NCBI GenBank assembly: GCA_945903275.1
Contig: CAMDNW010000005.1
Span: forward strand, 1-64,000
Source: Thermoflexus hugenholtzii JAD2
Lineage (GTDB): Bacteria > Chloroflexota > Dehalococcoidia > UBA2979
Direction: 5' to 3'
DNA length: 64,000 nt
Every line of letters starts with the position of its first letter. The stretch's first letter is position 1. This document shows positions 27,118 to 35,746 of the stretch, one piece after another. The position numbers and the translations under genes are program-made. The notes beneath the pieces are model-generated. The model worked only from the letters and a program-made list of their open reading frames with translations. It did not search any database and was not told the origin of the DNA.

Positions 27118-29094
27118 TTAGGAGTCAGGCGTGCGGCCGGCGGCGGCGGCGGCGGCGATCAGGCCAGCGTAGAAGGCGGCGCCTTCCGGCTTGAGGTGGA
27201 TGTGGTCGTCGTAGAGCAGGTTGGTCTTGCCGTCGCTCGCCGCGTGCCAGTCGACGAGCACGGTGTTGGGGTACCGGCGGGCCACGCGGGCGAGCAGTGC
27301 ATTGTTCGGCGCTTCCCAAGGACGGGGGACGCGGACATTCACAAGGAAGACCCGGTGGTCAGGTGCGAGGAAATCGAGCAGCAGATGGAGTTCATCATCG
27401 CGGATGATGCCGTTGTTCCCGATCTGAATGACGACGTTTGTATTGAGCGTGCCGGCGTCCGCGCGGTCACGGAGGACGCGGATGACGCTGTCGACGCTAC
27501 GTCCGGCGGCGGCATCGAGATCGACGACGCCAAACACGCGCGCGAGCGCGTAGGCGCTGCCGAGCATGACGGAATCACCGACGGCGGTGACGATCTCCGC
27601 CGCCGGGCGGTCGGCGGCCGGGTCGCCGACCACGAAGCCATGCATCGCTGTCGGCGCGATCGAGGAGGACGACTGGATCCCGGAGCTGGCGAGTTGCGGC
27701 TCGAGGATCGCTGCTGGCGGCACGGCGTCAGGCGCATCCACCGTGGGTTCAGGCACGCGAGTGGCCGTGGCGATCGGCAGCGGGGCGATGGCTAGTGGGG
27801 CCGCAGGGGTCACCGGGCTACCAGCGATTGCCGGGGCAGGCGGGATATCGGAGACGAAGATGCCGCTGCGGTTCGAGACGGCGAGGTAGGGGGGCGGCTC
27901 GGGGGCGCGCGCGGCGATCGTGGCACCGCCAAGTAGCAGCAGCCCGCCAGCCGCAGCCACTGCGCCGGCCAGCGCGCCGGCGCGGCTGAGACCCGGCCAG
28001 CGAGCGACTTCGGTGCGCCATTGCCAGATGGCACCTGTACGGAAGGGAGTCTCGATGAACTGATACGACAGTTCGGCCGCGAGCAGTGTGAGCGCGATCT
28101 GGGGAGCGAGCACCTGCCATGTGCCGTCGCGCAGGCCGAGCGCGCCGGGGAGCAGCAGCACGACGGGCCAGTGCCAGAGATAGATGCTGTACGAGCGGAG
28201 GCCAAGCCAGCGCAGCGGGGCGGAACCCAGTAACTGCGTCACAGGCATCTCCATGCGCACGCAGAGCGCGATCAAGGCCGCGCTGGTGAGCGTCATCAGC
28301 TCCAGACCGCCGCGGAACAGCAGCGTCGAGCTGCCGTCGAGGAACAGGAACAGGTCGACCGCGACGACGAGCCCCACGATGCCCAGTGCGCCGATGGTGG
28401 CCTCTTCCGTGTACCCGATACGGCGGCCGAGCACAGGCTTGCAGATGAACGCGAGCGCCGCGCCGACGAGCAGCGCGGAGGCGCGGGTGTCGGTGGCGTA
28501 GTAGAGGCGGTCGAGCGACGCGCCGCCGATGTCGAGGAAGTAGGCGAGTAGCGCTGACGCGATCGCTGTGGCGAGGATCAACATGAAGACGAAACTGTGA
28601 CGTAGCCGAGGCAGCAACAGCATGAGCACGATGGGCCAGATGAGGTAGAACTGCTCCTCGACCGCGAGTGACCAGAGGTGCCGGAGGACGGATGGCTGGC
28701 CGATGGTCTCGAAGTAGGGCTGTTCACGGAAGACGAAGTACCAGTTGGTGACGTAGACGAAGGTGGCGAGTGCCTCGCTGCGCAGGGTGCTGAGGCGCAC
28801 GGGGTCGGTGAGCGCGGTGAGGGCGAGCATTGCGAGGACGAGTGCGCCGACTGCGGGAATCAGGCGTTTCGCACGGCGGAGCCAGAAGTGGCGGAGACCG
28901 ATCTGTCCGGTGGCGGCGTGCTCCTCGATCAGTCCGAGGGTGATGAGGTAGCCGCTGATGACGAAAAAGAGGTCGACGCCGAGGTAGCCGCCGGGGACGA
29001 GGGCGGGGTTGAAGTGGTACGCGAAGACGGCAGTGACCGCGAGCGCGCGTAATCCATCGATAGCGGGAAGGTATGCGGTAGACCTGCTCAGCAT
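27118..29094 (-). CDS. acyltransferase 3 family (OafA/YrhL-like) with C-terminal SGNH-like domain
   Basis: YLPAIDGLRALAVTAVFAYHFNPALVPGGYLGVDLFFVISGYLIT...; C-terminal TAVGDSVMLGSAYAL...YDDHIHLKPEGAAFYAGLI. Confidence 0.9.
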   Translation of the reverse strand: MLSRSTAYLPAIDGLRALAVTAVFAYHFNPALVPGGYLGVDLFFVISGYLITLGLIEEHAATGQIGLRHFWLRRAKRLIPAVGALVLAMLALTALTDPVRLSTLRSEALATFVYVTNWYFVFREQPYFETIGQPSVLRHLWSLAVEEQFYLIWPIVLMLLLPRLRHSFVFMLILATAIASALLAYFLDIGGASLDRLYYATDTRASALLVGAALAFICKPVLGRRIGYTEEATIGALGIVGLVVAVDLFLFLDGSSTLLFRGGLELMTLTSAALIALCVRMEMPVTQLLGSAPLRWLGLRSYSIYLWHWPVVLLLPGALGLRDGTWQVLAPQIALTLLAAELSYQFIETPFRTGAIWQWRTEVARWPGLSRAGALAGAVAAAGGLLLLGGATIAARAPEPPPYLAVSNRSGIFVSDIPPAPAIAGSPVTPAAPLAIAPLPIATATRVPEPTVDAPDAVPPAAILEPQLASSGIQSSSSIAPTAMHGFVVGDPAADRPAAEIVTAVGDSVMLGSAYALARVFGVVDLDAAAGRSVDSVIRVLRDRADAGTLNTNVVIQIGNNGIIRDDELHLLLDFLAPDHRVFLVNVRVPRPWEAPNNALLARVARRYPNTVLVDWHAASDGKTNLLYDDHIHLKPEGAAFYAGLIAAAAAAGRTPDS

Positions 29095-29319
29095 CTGTGC
29101 CCTAACTGACCGGACGCGCGCAGCAGAGTGTAGCGGCTCACGTGCTTGAGTTCGCGGCGATCCGGCAGGATCACGTGGAACGTTTAGAGACTGGGGCTAC
29201 GGGCGTGGTGGTTGTGCGGCGGCACGGGCTGCCGCGCCATCGTCGCCGTCGCGGCAGCTCGTGCCGCCGCCGCAGGCAACGAGTCGACATTTCCACCGTG
29301 CTCGGCCGTGACTGCGGGA

Positions 29320-29357
29320 ACGACGAAGCCCGCGTCATATGACACGGGCTTCGTCGT
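29320..29357 (-). terminator. hairpin (13-bp perfect outer stem + inner palindrome) downstream of the second XdhA-like gene
   Basis: ACGACGAAGCCCG-C-GTCATATGAC-A-CGGGCTTCGTCGT. Confidence 0.7.
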
Positions 29358-29385
29358 TATATGCGAGCCGATGGATCGGAGCGGA

Positions 29386-31674
29386 TCACGCTCCGGCATC
29401 GCCGTTCTTGTCCATGAGTGCCTCGACGAGCACGCGCGGCGTGGCCGGGAGGGTGCGGGGGCGGATGCCGATTGCGGCGTTGATCGCGTTGGAGATTGCG
29501 CCCAGCGGCGGCACGAAGGTGATCTCACCTACCCCACGGACACCGAACGGGTGGCTGGGGTTGGGGACTTCCAGCACCACCGTGTCGATCATGGGCAGGT
29601 CAAGGGCGGTGGGCATCCGGTAGTCCAGCAGGCTGGAGTTCCGCAGGACGCCGTCCTTGTCGTAGAAGTACTCCTCAGTGAGTGCCATGCCGATCCCCTG
29701 TGCGGCGCCACCCTGGATCTGGCCCTCGACGTATGAGGGGTGCATGGCCATGCCGACCTCGGTTACGGTGGTGTACTTGAGTATGGTGACCTTGCCGGTG
29801 TCGGTATCGACTTCGACATCGACGATGTGGCCGGCGTAGGTGGGCGCGCGGGTGCCGCCAGCGTTGTCGGCATGGCCGCTGATGGGGCCGCCAGTGCCCT
29901 GCAATTGGGCTGCCAGTTGCTTGAAGGTGAGGGTGCGGGGCTTGCCGTCTTCGCCGGCGGGGCCAGTGACAGAGCCGTCAGCCTCGTAGGTCACCTTGTC
30001 GGGTGTGGTCTCCCAGATGCGGGCGACGCGCTCAACGAGGCGGTCCTTAACCTCGATAGCGGCCTTGTAGACGCTGGCGGCGGTGCCAGCGCCGGTACCG
30101 GAGCCGCCGGTGTTTCCGGTGAAGCCGATGGCGTCCGTGCCGACGAGGCGTGGCTTCACGTCCGCGTACGGGATACCGAGGACTTCGGCCATCGCCATGG
30201 CCTCGGTGGCGCGGAGGCCACCAATGTCCATCGCGGCGGCGTTGAGGGTGATGGTGCCGTCGTTGTTCACGGCGGCGTTGATGCTGTGCTGGCCTGTGTT
30301 TGCGTGCCAGAAGCCCACTGCGACGCCGCGGCCACGGTTTGTGCCGGTGAGTTCTGAGCGGTAGTGCGCGGTGTTCTTGACGGCTTCCATGACCTGCACG
30401 TTGCCACTCAAGGGGAGGACCATGCCGTTGGGGCGGCGGTCACCTTCCTTGGAGGCGTTCTGGAGGCGGAGGTCCATCGGGTCGACATCGAGGCGGTCGG
30501 CGAGTTCGTCAATGAGCGATTCGCAGACGAAGGTCGGCTGCGGGACGCCCGGGGCGCGGTAAGCCGCGTTACGGGGGCGGTTCACGACGACGTCGTAGGC
30601 GTCGATAAGGACGTGGGGGATGTCATAGTTGCCGAAGGCATGGTTGGCGCCGCCGCCCATGGAGGAACCGGGGAATGCGCCGGCCTCGTAGGCCATCCAG
30701 AGCTGGCCGGCGACGATGGTGCCGTCCTTCATCGCGCCGATCTTGCCGCGGATGTAGGTGCCGGAGGTGGGGCCGGTGGCCTGGATGACTTCCTCGCGGG
30801 TCATGGTGAGTTTGACGGGCTTGTTGGCCTTGCGGGCGAGCAGGGCAGCGATGGGCTCGCAGTAGATGCGGTTCTTGCCGCCGAAGCCGCCGCCGATTTC
30901 CATCGGGACGATGCGGATGCGGGAGGTGGGCATCTGGAGGATGCCGGCGAGCGGGTCGCGCACCGCGCCGAACTGGCCCTGCGAGGACGAGTAGATGACG
31001 AGGCTGCCGTCCGGGTTCCACGAGGCTGTGGCGGTGTGCGGCTCGATGTAGCCCTGGTGCGTGGTGCCCGTGTAGAACTCGTCTTCGACAATGATGTCGG
31101 CCTTCGAGAAGGCGTCGTTGACGTCACCCATTGCGACCTGGATGTGGCTGGCGATGTTGGTGGGCTTGTCTTCGCCCTTCGGGACGCCGGTCGGCTCCGC
31201 CGTGCGCATCTCCGGGTGGAGGATGGTGGCGTCTGCAGCCATGGCCTGCTGGGCGGTCATGACCGGTGGCAGCACTTGGTACTCGACCTCGATGAGGGCG
31301 AGGGCGTCTTCGGCGACGTGGACGCTGGTCGCGGCGATGGCAGCGACGGTGTGGCCGTGGAAAAGCACTTTGTTGACGGCGATGAAGTTGCCGATGGTGT
31401 AGTGGCGCGGCGTCGCGCCTGCGCCCTGTGGGGCGTCCATGCCGGGGAAGTCACGGCCGGTGATGATGGCTTCGACGCCGGGGAGAGCGAGGGCCTTCGA
31501 GATGTCGATCTTCTTGATGATGGCGTGGGCGTAGGGGCTCTTGAGCAGGCGCGCATAGAGCATGCGTGGGAGCCGGACATCGGCACCGTACTCGGCGCGC
31601 CCGGTGACTTTGTCGATGCCGTCGGGCCGGATGGGCCGGGTGCCGAGGACGCGGAACTTGGGTTGCGTGGTCAT
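29386..31674 (-). CDS. xanthine dehydrogenase/CoxL family molybdopterin-binding subunit (paralogue of 10660..12975)
   Basis: 762 aa; near-collinear with the first copy: GTRPIRPDGIDKVTGRAEYGADVRLPRMLYARLLKSPYAHA... Confidence 0.93.
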   Translation of the reverse strand: MTTQPKFRVLGTRPIRPDGIDKVTGRAEYGADVRLPRMLYARLLKSPYAHAIIKKIDISKALALPGVEAIITGRDFPGMDAPQGAGATPRHYTIGNFIAVNKVLFHGHTVAAIAATSVHVAEDALALIEVEYQVLPPVMTAQQAMAADATILHPEMRTAEPTGVPKGEDKPTNIASHIQVAMGDVNDAFSKADIIVEDEFYTGTTHQGYIEPHTATASWNPDGSLVIYSSSQGQFGAVRDPLAGILQMPTSRIRIVPMEIGGGFGGKNRIYCEPIAALLARKANKPVKLTMTREEVIQATGPTSGTYIRGKIGAMKDGTIVAGQLWMAYEAGAFPGSSMGGGANHAFGNYDIPHVLIDAYDVVVNRPRNAAYRAPGVPQPTFVCESLIDELADRLDVDPMDLRLQNASKEGDRRPNGMVLPLSGNVQVMEAVKNTAHYRSELTGTNRGRGVAVGFWHANTGQHSINAAVNNDGTITLNAAAMDIGGLRATEAMAMAEVLGIPYADVKPRLVGTDAIGFTGNTGGSGTGAGTAASVYKAAIEVKDRLVERVARIWETTPDKVTYEADGSVTGPAGEDGKPRTLTFKQLAAQLQGTGGPISGHADNAGGTRAPTYAGHIVDVEVDTDTGKVTILKYTTVTEVGMAMHPSYVEGQIQGGAAQGIGMALTEEYFYDKDGVLRNSSLLDYRMPTALDLPMIDTVVLEVPNPSHPFGVRGVGEITFVPPLGAISNAINAAIGIRPRTLPATPRVLVEALMDKNGDAGA

Positions 31675-31783
31675 GTGGTAGCCTCCAGTGCGTGGCGCTG
31701 ATCTGGGCGAGTATATGCGCCGCCGTGATAGATGAGTATGTCGGGCAGGTGGAGAGATTCCGTTGCCACGCCTCGGTTCTGGC

Positions 31784-32096
31784 CTACGTTAGCGATTTGA
31801 GGATATTCTTGGCTTCACCCTCGGTGAAGGCCCGCGTGGTCTGGGTGCTGGCGTTTCCGCCGCGACCGAGTTCGAGGAGGATGCGGGCGGCGGGGGCGGC
31901 GGGGGCGGCGGGGGCGTCGTCGGCGACCTCGATGAGGGTGGCGAAGTCGTGGTCACCCATGAGCATGTAGAAGAAGATGAGGCGTCCGTCGGCGTATGTG
32001 ACGGCCCGCTTGTAGGCGTAGATGCGGGCGGGGGGAATTCTTGATGTTCCGGACGCCCTGTTCGGTCAAAGAGACGAGGCTGAGGTAGGACGGCAT
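31784..32096 (-). pseudogene. GYD-domain protein, single frameshift in a C6/G6 homopolymer
   Basis: MPSYLSLVSLTEQGVRNIKNSP | ARIYAYKRAVTYADGRLIFFYMLMGDHDFATLIEVADDAPAAPAAPAARILLELGRGGNASTQTTRAFTEGEAKNILKSLT; frames join if one base is removed from the G6 run at 32030..32035. Confidence 0.8.
31889..31915. repeat. (GGCGGGGGC)x3 minisatellite inside the GYD gene
   Basis: Three consecutive 9-bp units encoding an Ala/Pro tract (APAAPAAPAA). Confidence 0.8.
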
Positions 32097-32201
32097 GGTG
32101 GTGCTCCTTGCTTGCGGAGTGTGTCGAGCGTCGAGGATGTTGGTGATGGGCTGGATGGTATTAGGTAGGGATGTGGAAGTGGTGTGTGAGCGGAGGGTGC
32201 G

Positions 32202-32570
32202 ATGAGGCGATGGTGGCAGGCCGGAGCGATGGTGGCGGTGTTGCTGGGTGGGGTGATGGCGATGGCACCCACGACAGTGCAGGCGGATGACGAGCACATG
32301 ATGGGTGCGCCGGCCATGACACCGATGCCGCCTCGACGTGCGGCACGGTCGGTGTGGCTGGTGGTACATGCCGGCGGGCCGGTGACATCGACGGTGGCGG
32401 CGGCGGGATGCCCGGCTCGGAGCGTGGGGCGGATCTTTGCGCTGGATGGGGCGGGGACGTTCGTGGGATTCGACCCTGCACCGGACTTTCCGTCGCTGAA
32501 TGCGGACTGGCTGGTCTTGTTCGCGGGTGGGGTGCCGGCGGGTATGCCGTTGGTCGTGGTGTGCGACTAG
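32202..32570 (+). CDS. hypothetical secreted protein
   Basis: 122 aa; N-terminal signal peptide MRRWWQAGAMVAVLLGGVMAMAPTTVQADD (VQA cleavage site). Confidence 0.5.
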   Translation: MRRWWQAGAMVAVLLGGVMAMAPTTVQADDEHMMGAPAMTPMPPRRAARSVWLVVHAGGPVTSTVAAAGCPARSVGRIFALDGAGTFVGFDPAPDFPSLNADWLVLFAGGVPAGMPLVVVCD

Positions 32571-32588
32571 CGGGACGGTGAGGCTGAG

Positions 32589-33257
32589 TTAGAGTTGGTC
32601 GTCAGGGCCGTAGCGGCCGGGCCAGCGGATGGAGGGGCCGGTAGGGCGAACCTCGATGGGGATAGGGGAACCGTCGAAGGAGGCGGTGAGGGGGCCGTTG
32701 CGGTCGAAGTCGATATGGCCGATGTGGGAAGGGTTGGGGAGGCCGGGGGTTTCGCCGAGGCGGATCAGTTCGGCATGGCCTCGATCGGGGGTGAGTTCGA
32801 GGAGGGCGACGAGGCCCAGTCGGTGGCTGGACTGGTGGGGTATGAGTGCACTGCCGGAGTTGAGCAGGAGCGTGTGGTCCTCGTAGTCGAGTCGTTCGTA
32901 GTGTGAGTCGCCGGCGATGAGGATGTCGTATTCACCATCGCGGTAGGACTGGTACTTCATCCAAGCGACGCGGTCGGGGCGTTCGCGGTTGTCATCGGCG
33001 ATGTGGATGGCACCGATGCGCCAGCGTTCTCGTTCGAATGCGAGAAATTCGAGCATGCGAGCGTCTGGGTAGGTGTCATGATTGCCTTGGAGGGCGAGTA
33101 GTGGGGCGAACTGCTCGAGCCAGTCGAGGACTGCGGGGGCTGTGATGTCACCGGTGTGAAGGATGAGGTCGCAGGTGGAGAAGAAGGCGCGCGGCTCGGG
33201 CCCGAAGTTGTCGAGGCTCTGGGAATAGTGGGTGTCGGTGAGGATGCCGATGCGCAT
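32589..33257 (-). CDS. YfcE-like metallophosphoesterase
   Basis: MRIGILTDTHYS...ILHTGDITAPAVLDWL...ALQGNHDTY...IAGDSHYERLDYEDHTLLLNSGSA. Confidence 0.8.
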   Translation of the reverse strand: MRIGILTDTHYSQSLDNFGPEPRAFFSTCDLILHTGDITAPAVLDWLEQFAPLLALQGNHDTYPDARMLEFLAFERERWRIGAIHIADDNRERPDRVAWMKYQSYRDGEYDILIAGDSHYERLDYEDHTLLLNSGSALIPHQSSHRLGLVALLELTPDRGHAELIRLGETPGLPNPSHIGHIDFDRNGPLTASFDGSPIPIEVRPTGPSIRWPGRYGPDDQL

Positions 33258-33297
33258 GGTGTCGGAGAGTAGCACGGGTGCTTACGCCAGTATTTGC

Positions 33298-34095
33298 CTA
33301 TCCGTCGGCGAGAGGTGTGAGGCCGGCAGGGAGGACGCCGGAGGAGGTCGATGCGCCGTCGATGAGGAAGATGGCGCCGGAGGCGTAATCGGAGGCCTCG
33401 GAGGCGAGGTAGACGGCGAGGGGGCCGATCTCGTAGTCGTGGCCGCGGCGGCCGATAGGCTGTGCGAGACCGCGTTCGTCGACTTCATCAGGGTTGATGA
33501 AGTGTGGGAAGGAGCCAGGGGCGATGCCGGTGCAGCGGATGTTTGCGCGGGCATATGTCATGGCGTAGGCGCGGGTGAGTTGGATCATGCCGGCTTTGGC
33601 GATACCGTACATAAAGTCGTCGCGACGGCCTCGCATGCCTGAGGGCGAGACAATGTTGATTACGCGGCCACCGCCCAGTTCGAGCAGATGCGGGGTGACG
33701 GCGCGCATGCAAAGGAAGGCTGATGTGAGGCTGCCATCGATGCCAGCGTGCCAGTCATCCAGGGTGTAGTCGGGGAAGGTTTTGCCTCGCGTGTCTCCGC
33801 CGCGGCCGGCGTTGTTGACGAGGATGTCGAGACGGCCGAAGGCGCCGATTGTGCTGGAGATCATCGCGTTGACCTGAGTTTCATCGGTGACATCACAGGA
33901 GATGGCGAGGGCGCGGCGGCCTTTCGCCTCGATCATTGCGCGCGTCTCGTCGATGGGGCCGGTGCGGCGACCGCAGATGACGACATCGGCACCGGCGTCG
34001 GCGAGGGAGAGGGCGATGGCCTGTCCGAGGCCAGAGCCCCCGCCGGTGACGAGTGCGACCTTGCCGGTGAGGTTCAGGCGGTCGAGGACGGACAT
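33298..34095 (-). CDS. SDR family oxidoreductase
   Basis: LTGKVALVTGGGSGLGQAIALSLADAGADVVICGR...; DILVNNAGRGG; YGIAKAGMIQLTRAYA. Confidence 0.92.
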   Translation of the reverse strand: MSVLDRLNLTGKVALVTGGGSGLGQAIALSLADAGADVVICGRRTGPIDETRAMIEAKGRRALAISCDVTDETQVNAMISSTIGAFGRLDILVNNAGRGGDTRGKTFPDYTLDDWHAGIDGSLTSAFLCMRAVTPHLLELGGGRVINIVSPSGMRGRRDDFMYGIAKAGMIQLTRAYAMTYARANIRCTGIAPGSFPHFINPDEVDERGLAQPIGRRGHDYEIGPLAVYLASEASDYASGAIFLIDGASTSSGVLPAGLTPLADG

Positions 34096-34153
34096 GAGTG
34101 CTCCTCCGTGGTACGCACAGGGAAGGTAGTGCATCTGTGATATGGATGCGTGG

Positions 34154-34282
34154 CTACGGGATGGTTAACACCATTACCGTGCGGACGATGTAGTTGAGGC
34201 CGGTGATGTTGTTGGTCTTGACGATGCGGAGCCAATCGATACCTTAGCGCCCGCCGATGTCTGTGAGAGTTTCGCAGCGATA
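34154..34282 (-). pseudogene. LysM-domain remnant with in-frame TAA
   Basis: ETLTDIGGR*GIDWLRIVKTNNITGLNYIVRTVMVLTIP*; TAA at 34244..34246 in the usual Tyr position of GDTL..IA.RYG.....I...N... Confidence 0.6.
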
Positions 34283-34345
34283 CGGCGATGTTACCCCTAT
34301 CAGAAATCACTTTGCTGCTATGCCAATGGAGAAGGCGGTGTGGGC

Positions 34346-35746
34346 TCAGGAACGTGCGCGGAGAGGCATAACCGTCTCTACGAAGCAGGGGGCGAGACTG
34401 GAGGCTGAGGCGAAGTGGAGATGGAGGTAGGAGGCCCAGATATTGCCGCTGGCGTAGCCGTCGGGACGGGCGTCGGGGGCGAGGGTGTAGGCGGCGCGGG
34501 CTGGTTCGGCGGGGGCATCGAGGGTGGACCAGTGGAATTCGTGGCCGCGGACGGTTTCTCCAAGTGTGATGTGGGGGCCATTGTGCTGGGCGGTGGCGAC
34601 GCGGTACCCGAGGGTGAGTCGGCGCTGCGTCGTTGACATCGATGAGCGGAGTGGTAAGAGACCTGCCATGGCATGCGAGCGTCCATCCTCGGCGGTGAGG
34701 GTTTCGGCGAGGTACATGAGGCCGCCGCACTCGGCGTAGATGGGGAGGCCGCGGGCGGCGGCGTCGCGGAGCGAGGCGAGGAGCTGGGCATTGGCGGCGA
34801 GGCCCTCGGCATAGAGTTCTGGGAAGCCGCCACCTATATATACGCCGCGTGCGTGTGCCGGCAGGGCGGTGTCGCGGAGCGGGCTGAAGGGGATGATCTC
34901 GGCACCGTGCGCTTCGAGCAGGTCGATGTTCTCGGGATACATAAATGAGAACGCCTCGTCGCGGGCGACGGCGATGGTGGTGCGAGCCGGCACGGGATCG
35001 GTAGGCCACGGGGACTCGGCGTATGGCTTGGGTGATGGGGGGTGGGCCTCGGCAGCGATGCGGAGGAGGTGGTCAAGGTCTAGTTGGGTGGCGACGCGCT
35101 CGGTGGCGGCGGTGAAGAAGTCATCGGCGATACGGCCTTCGACAGTGGGGACGAGGCCGAGGTAGCGCTCGGGGAGACGGAGAGCGTCGTTGCGTATGAG
35201 CGCGCCGAGGACGGGGAGACCGGTGCTGGCAGTGATCGGTTCGGCGCAGAGCGCAGCATGATTCGCGCTGCCGACATTGTTTAGGATTACGGCGGCGATA
35301 CGGAGTGTGGGGTCGAAGTGCTGGAAGCCCAGCACCTGCGCAGCAACGCTGCGGGCGGCCTTGGCGGCGTCGACGACGAGGATGACGGGGAGACCGAGTA
35401 GTTTGGCGACCTCGGCTGTGCTGCCTGCTTCGCCTTCGTTTGAGCGTCCGTCATAGAGACCCATAACGCCCTCGACTACGGCGATGTCGGCGTCGCGCGT
35501 GGCGCGGGTGAAGACCTCGCGCAGCGCGTTGTGGGGTAACAGCCACGAGTCGAGGTTGGAGCAGGGGTGGCCGGCGGAGCGGGCATGGTACGAGGGGTCG
35601 ATGTAGTCGGGGCCGACCTTGAAGGGGGCGACGCGGAAGCCTCGATCGCGTAGCGCACCGATGAGGCCAGTGGTGATGGTGGTTTTGCCGGTGCCGGAGG
35701 CGGTACCGGCGATCACGACGCCAGCGAGCGACGTGGCGTGGGTCAT
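34346..35746 (-). CDS. cobB: cobyrinate a,c-diamide synthase (CbiA/CobB family)
   Basis: GVVIAGTASGTGKTTITTGLIGALRDRGFRVAPFKVGPDYIDPSYH...; EGVMGLYDG; IYAECGGLMYLAETL; class I amidotransferase C-terminus. Confidence 0.93.
   Translation of the reverse strand: MTHATSLAGVVIAGTASGTGKTTITTGLIGALRDRGFRVAPFKVGPDYIDPSYHARSAGHPCSNLDSWLLPHNALREVFTRATRDADIAVVEGVMGLYDGRSNEGEAGSTAEVAKLLGLPVILVVDAAKAARSVAAQVLGFQHFDPTLRIAAVILNNVGSANHAALCAEPITASTGLPVLGALIRNDALRLPERYLGLVPTVEGRIADDFFTAATERVATQLDLDHLLRIAAEAHPPSPKPYAESPWPTDPVPARTTIAVARDEAFSFMYPENIDLLEAHGAEIIPFSPLRDTALPAHARGVYIGGGFPELYAEGLAANAQLLASLRDAAARGLPIYAECGGLMYLAETLTAEDGRSHAMAGLLPLRSSMSTTQRRLTLGYRVATAQHNGPHITLGETVRGHEFHWSTLDAPAEPARAAYTLAPDARPDGYASGNIWASYLHLHFASASSLAPCFVETVMPLRARS

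Noticed and set aside
30364-31701. 445-aa plus-strand ORF
   Set aside because: Shadow ORF antisense to the second XdhA-like gene
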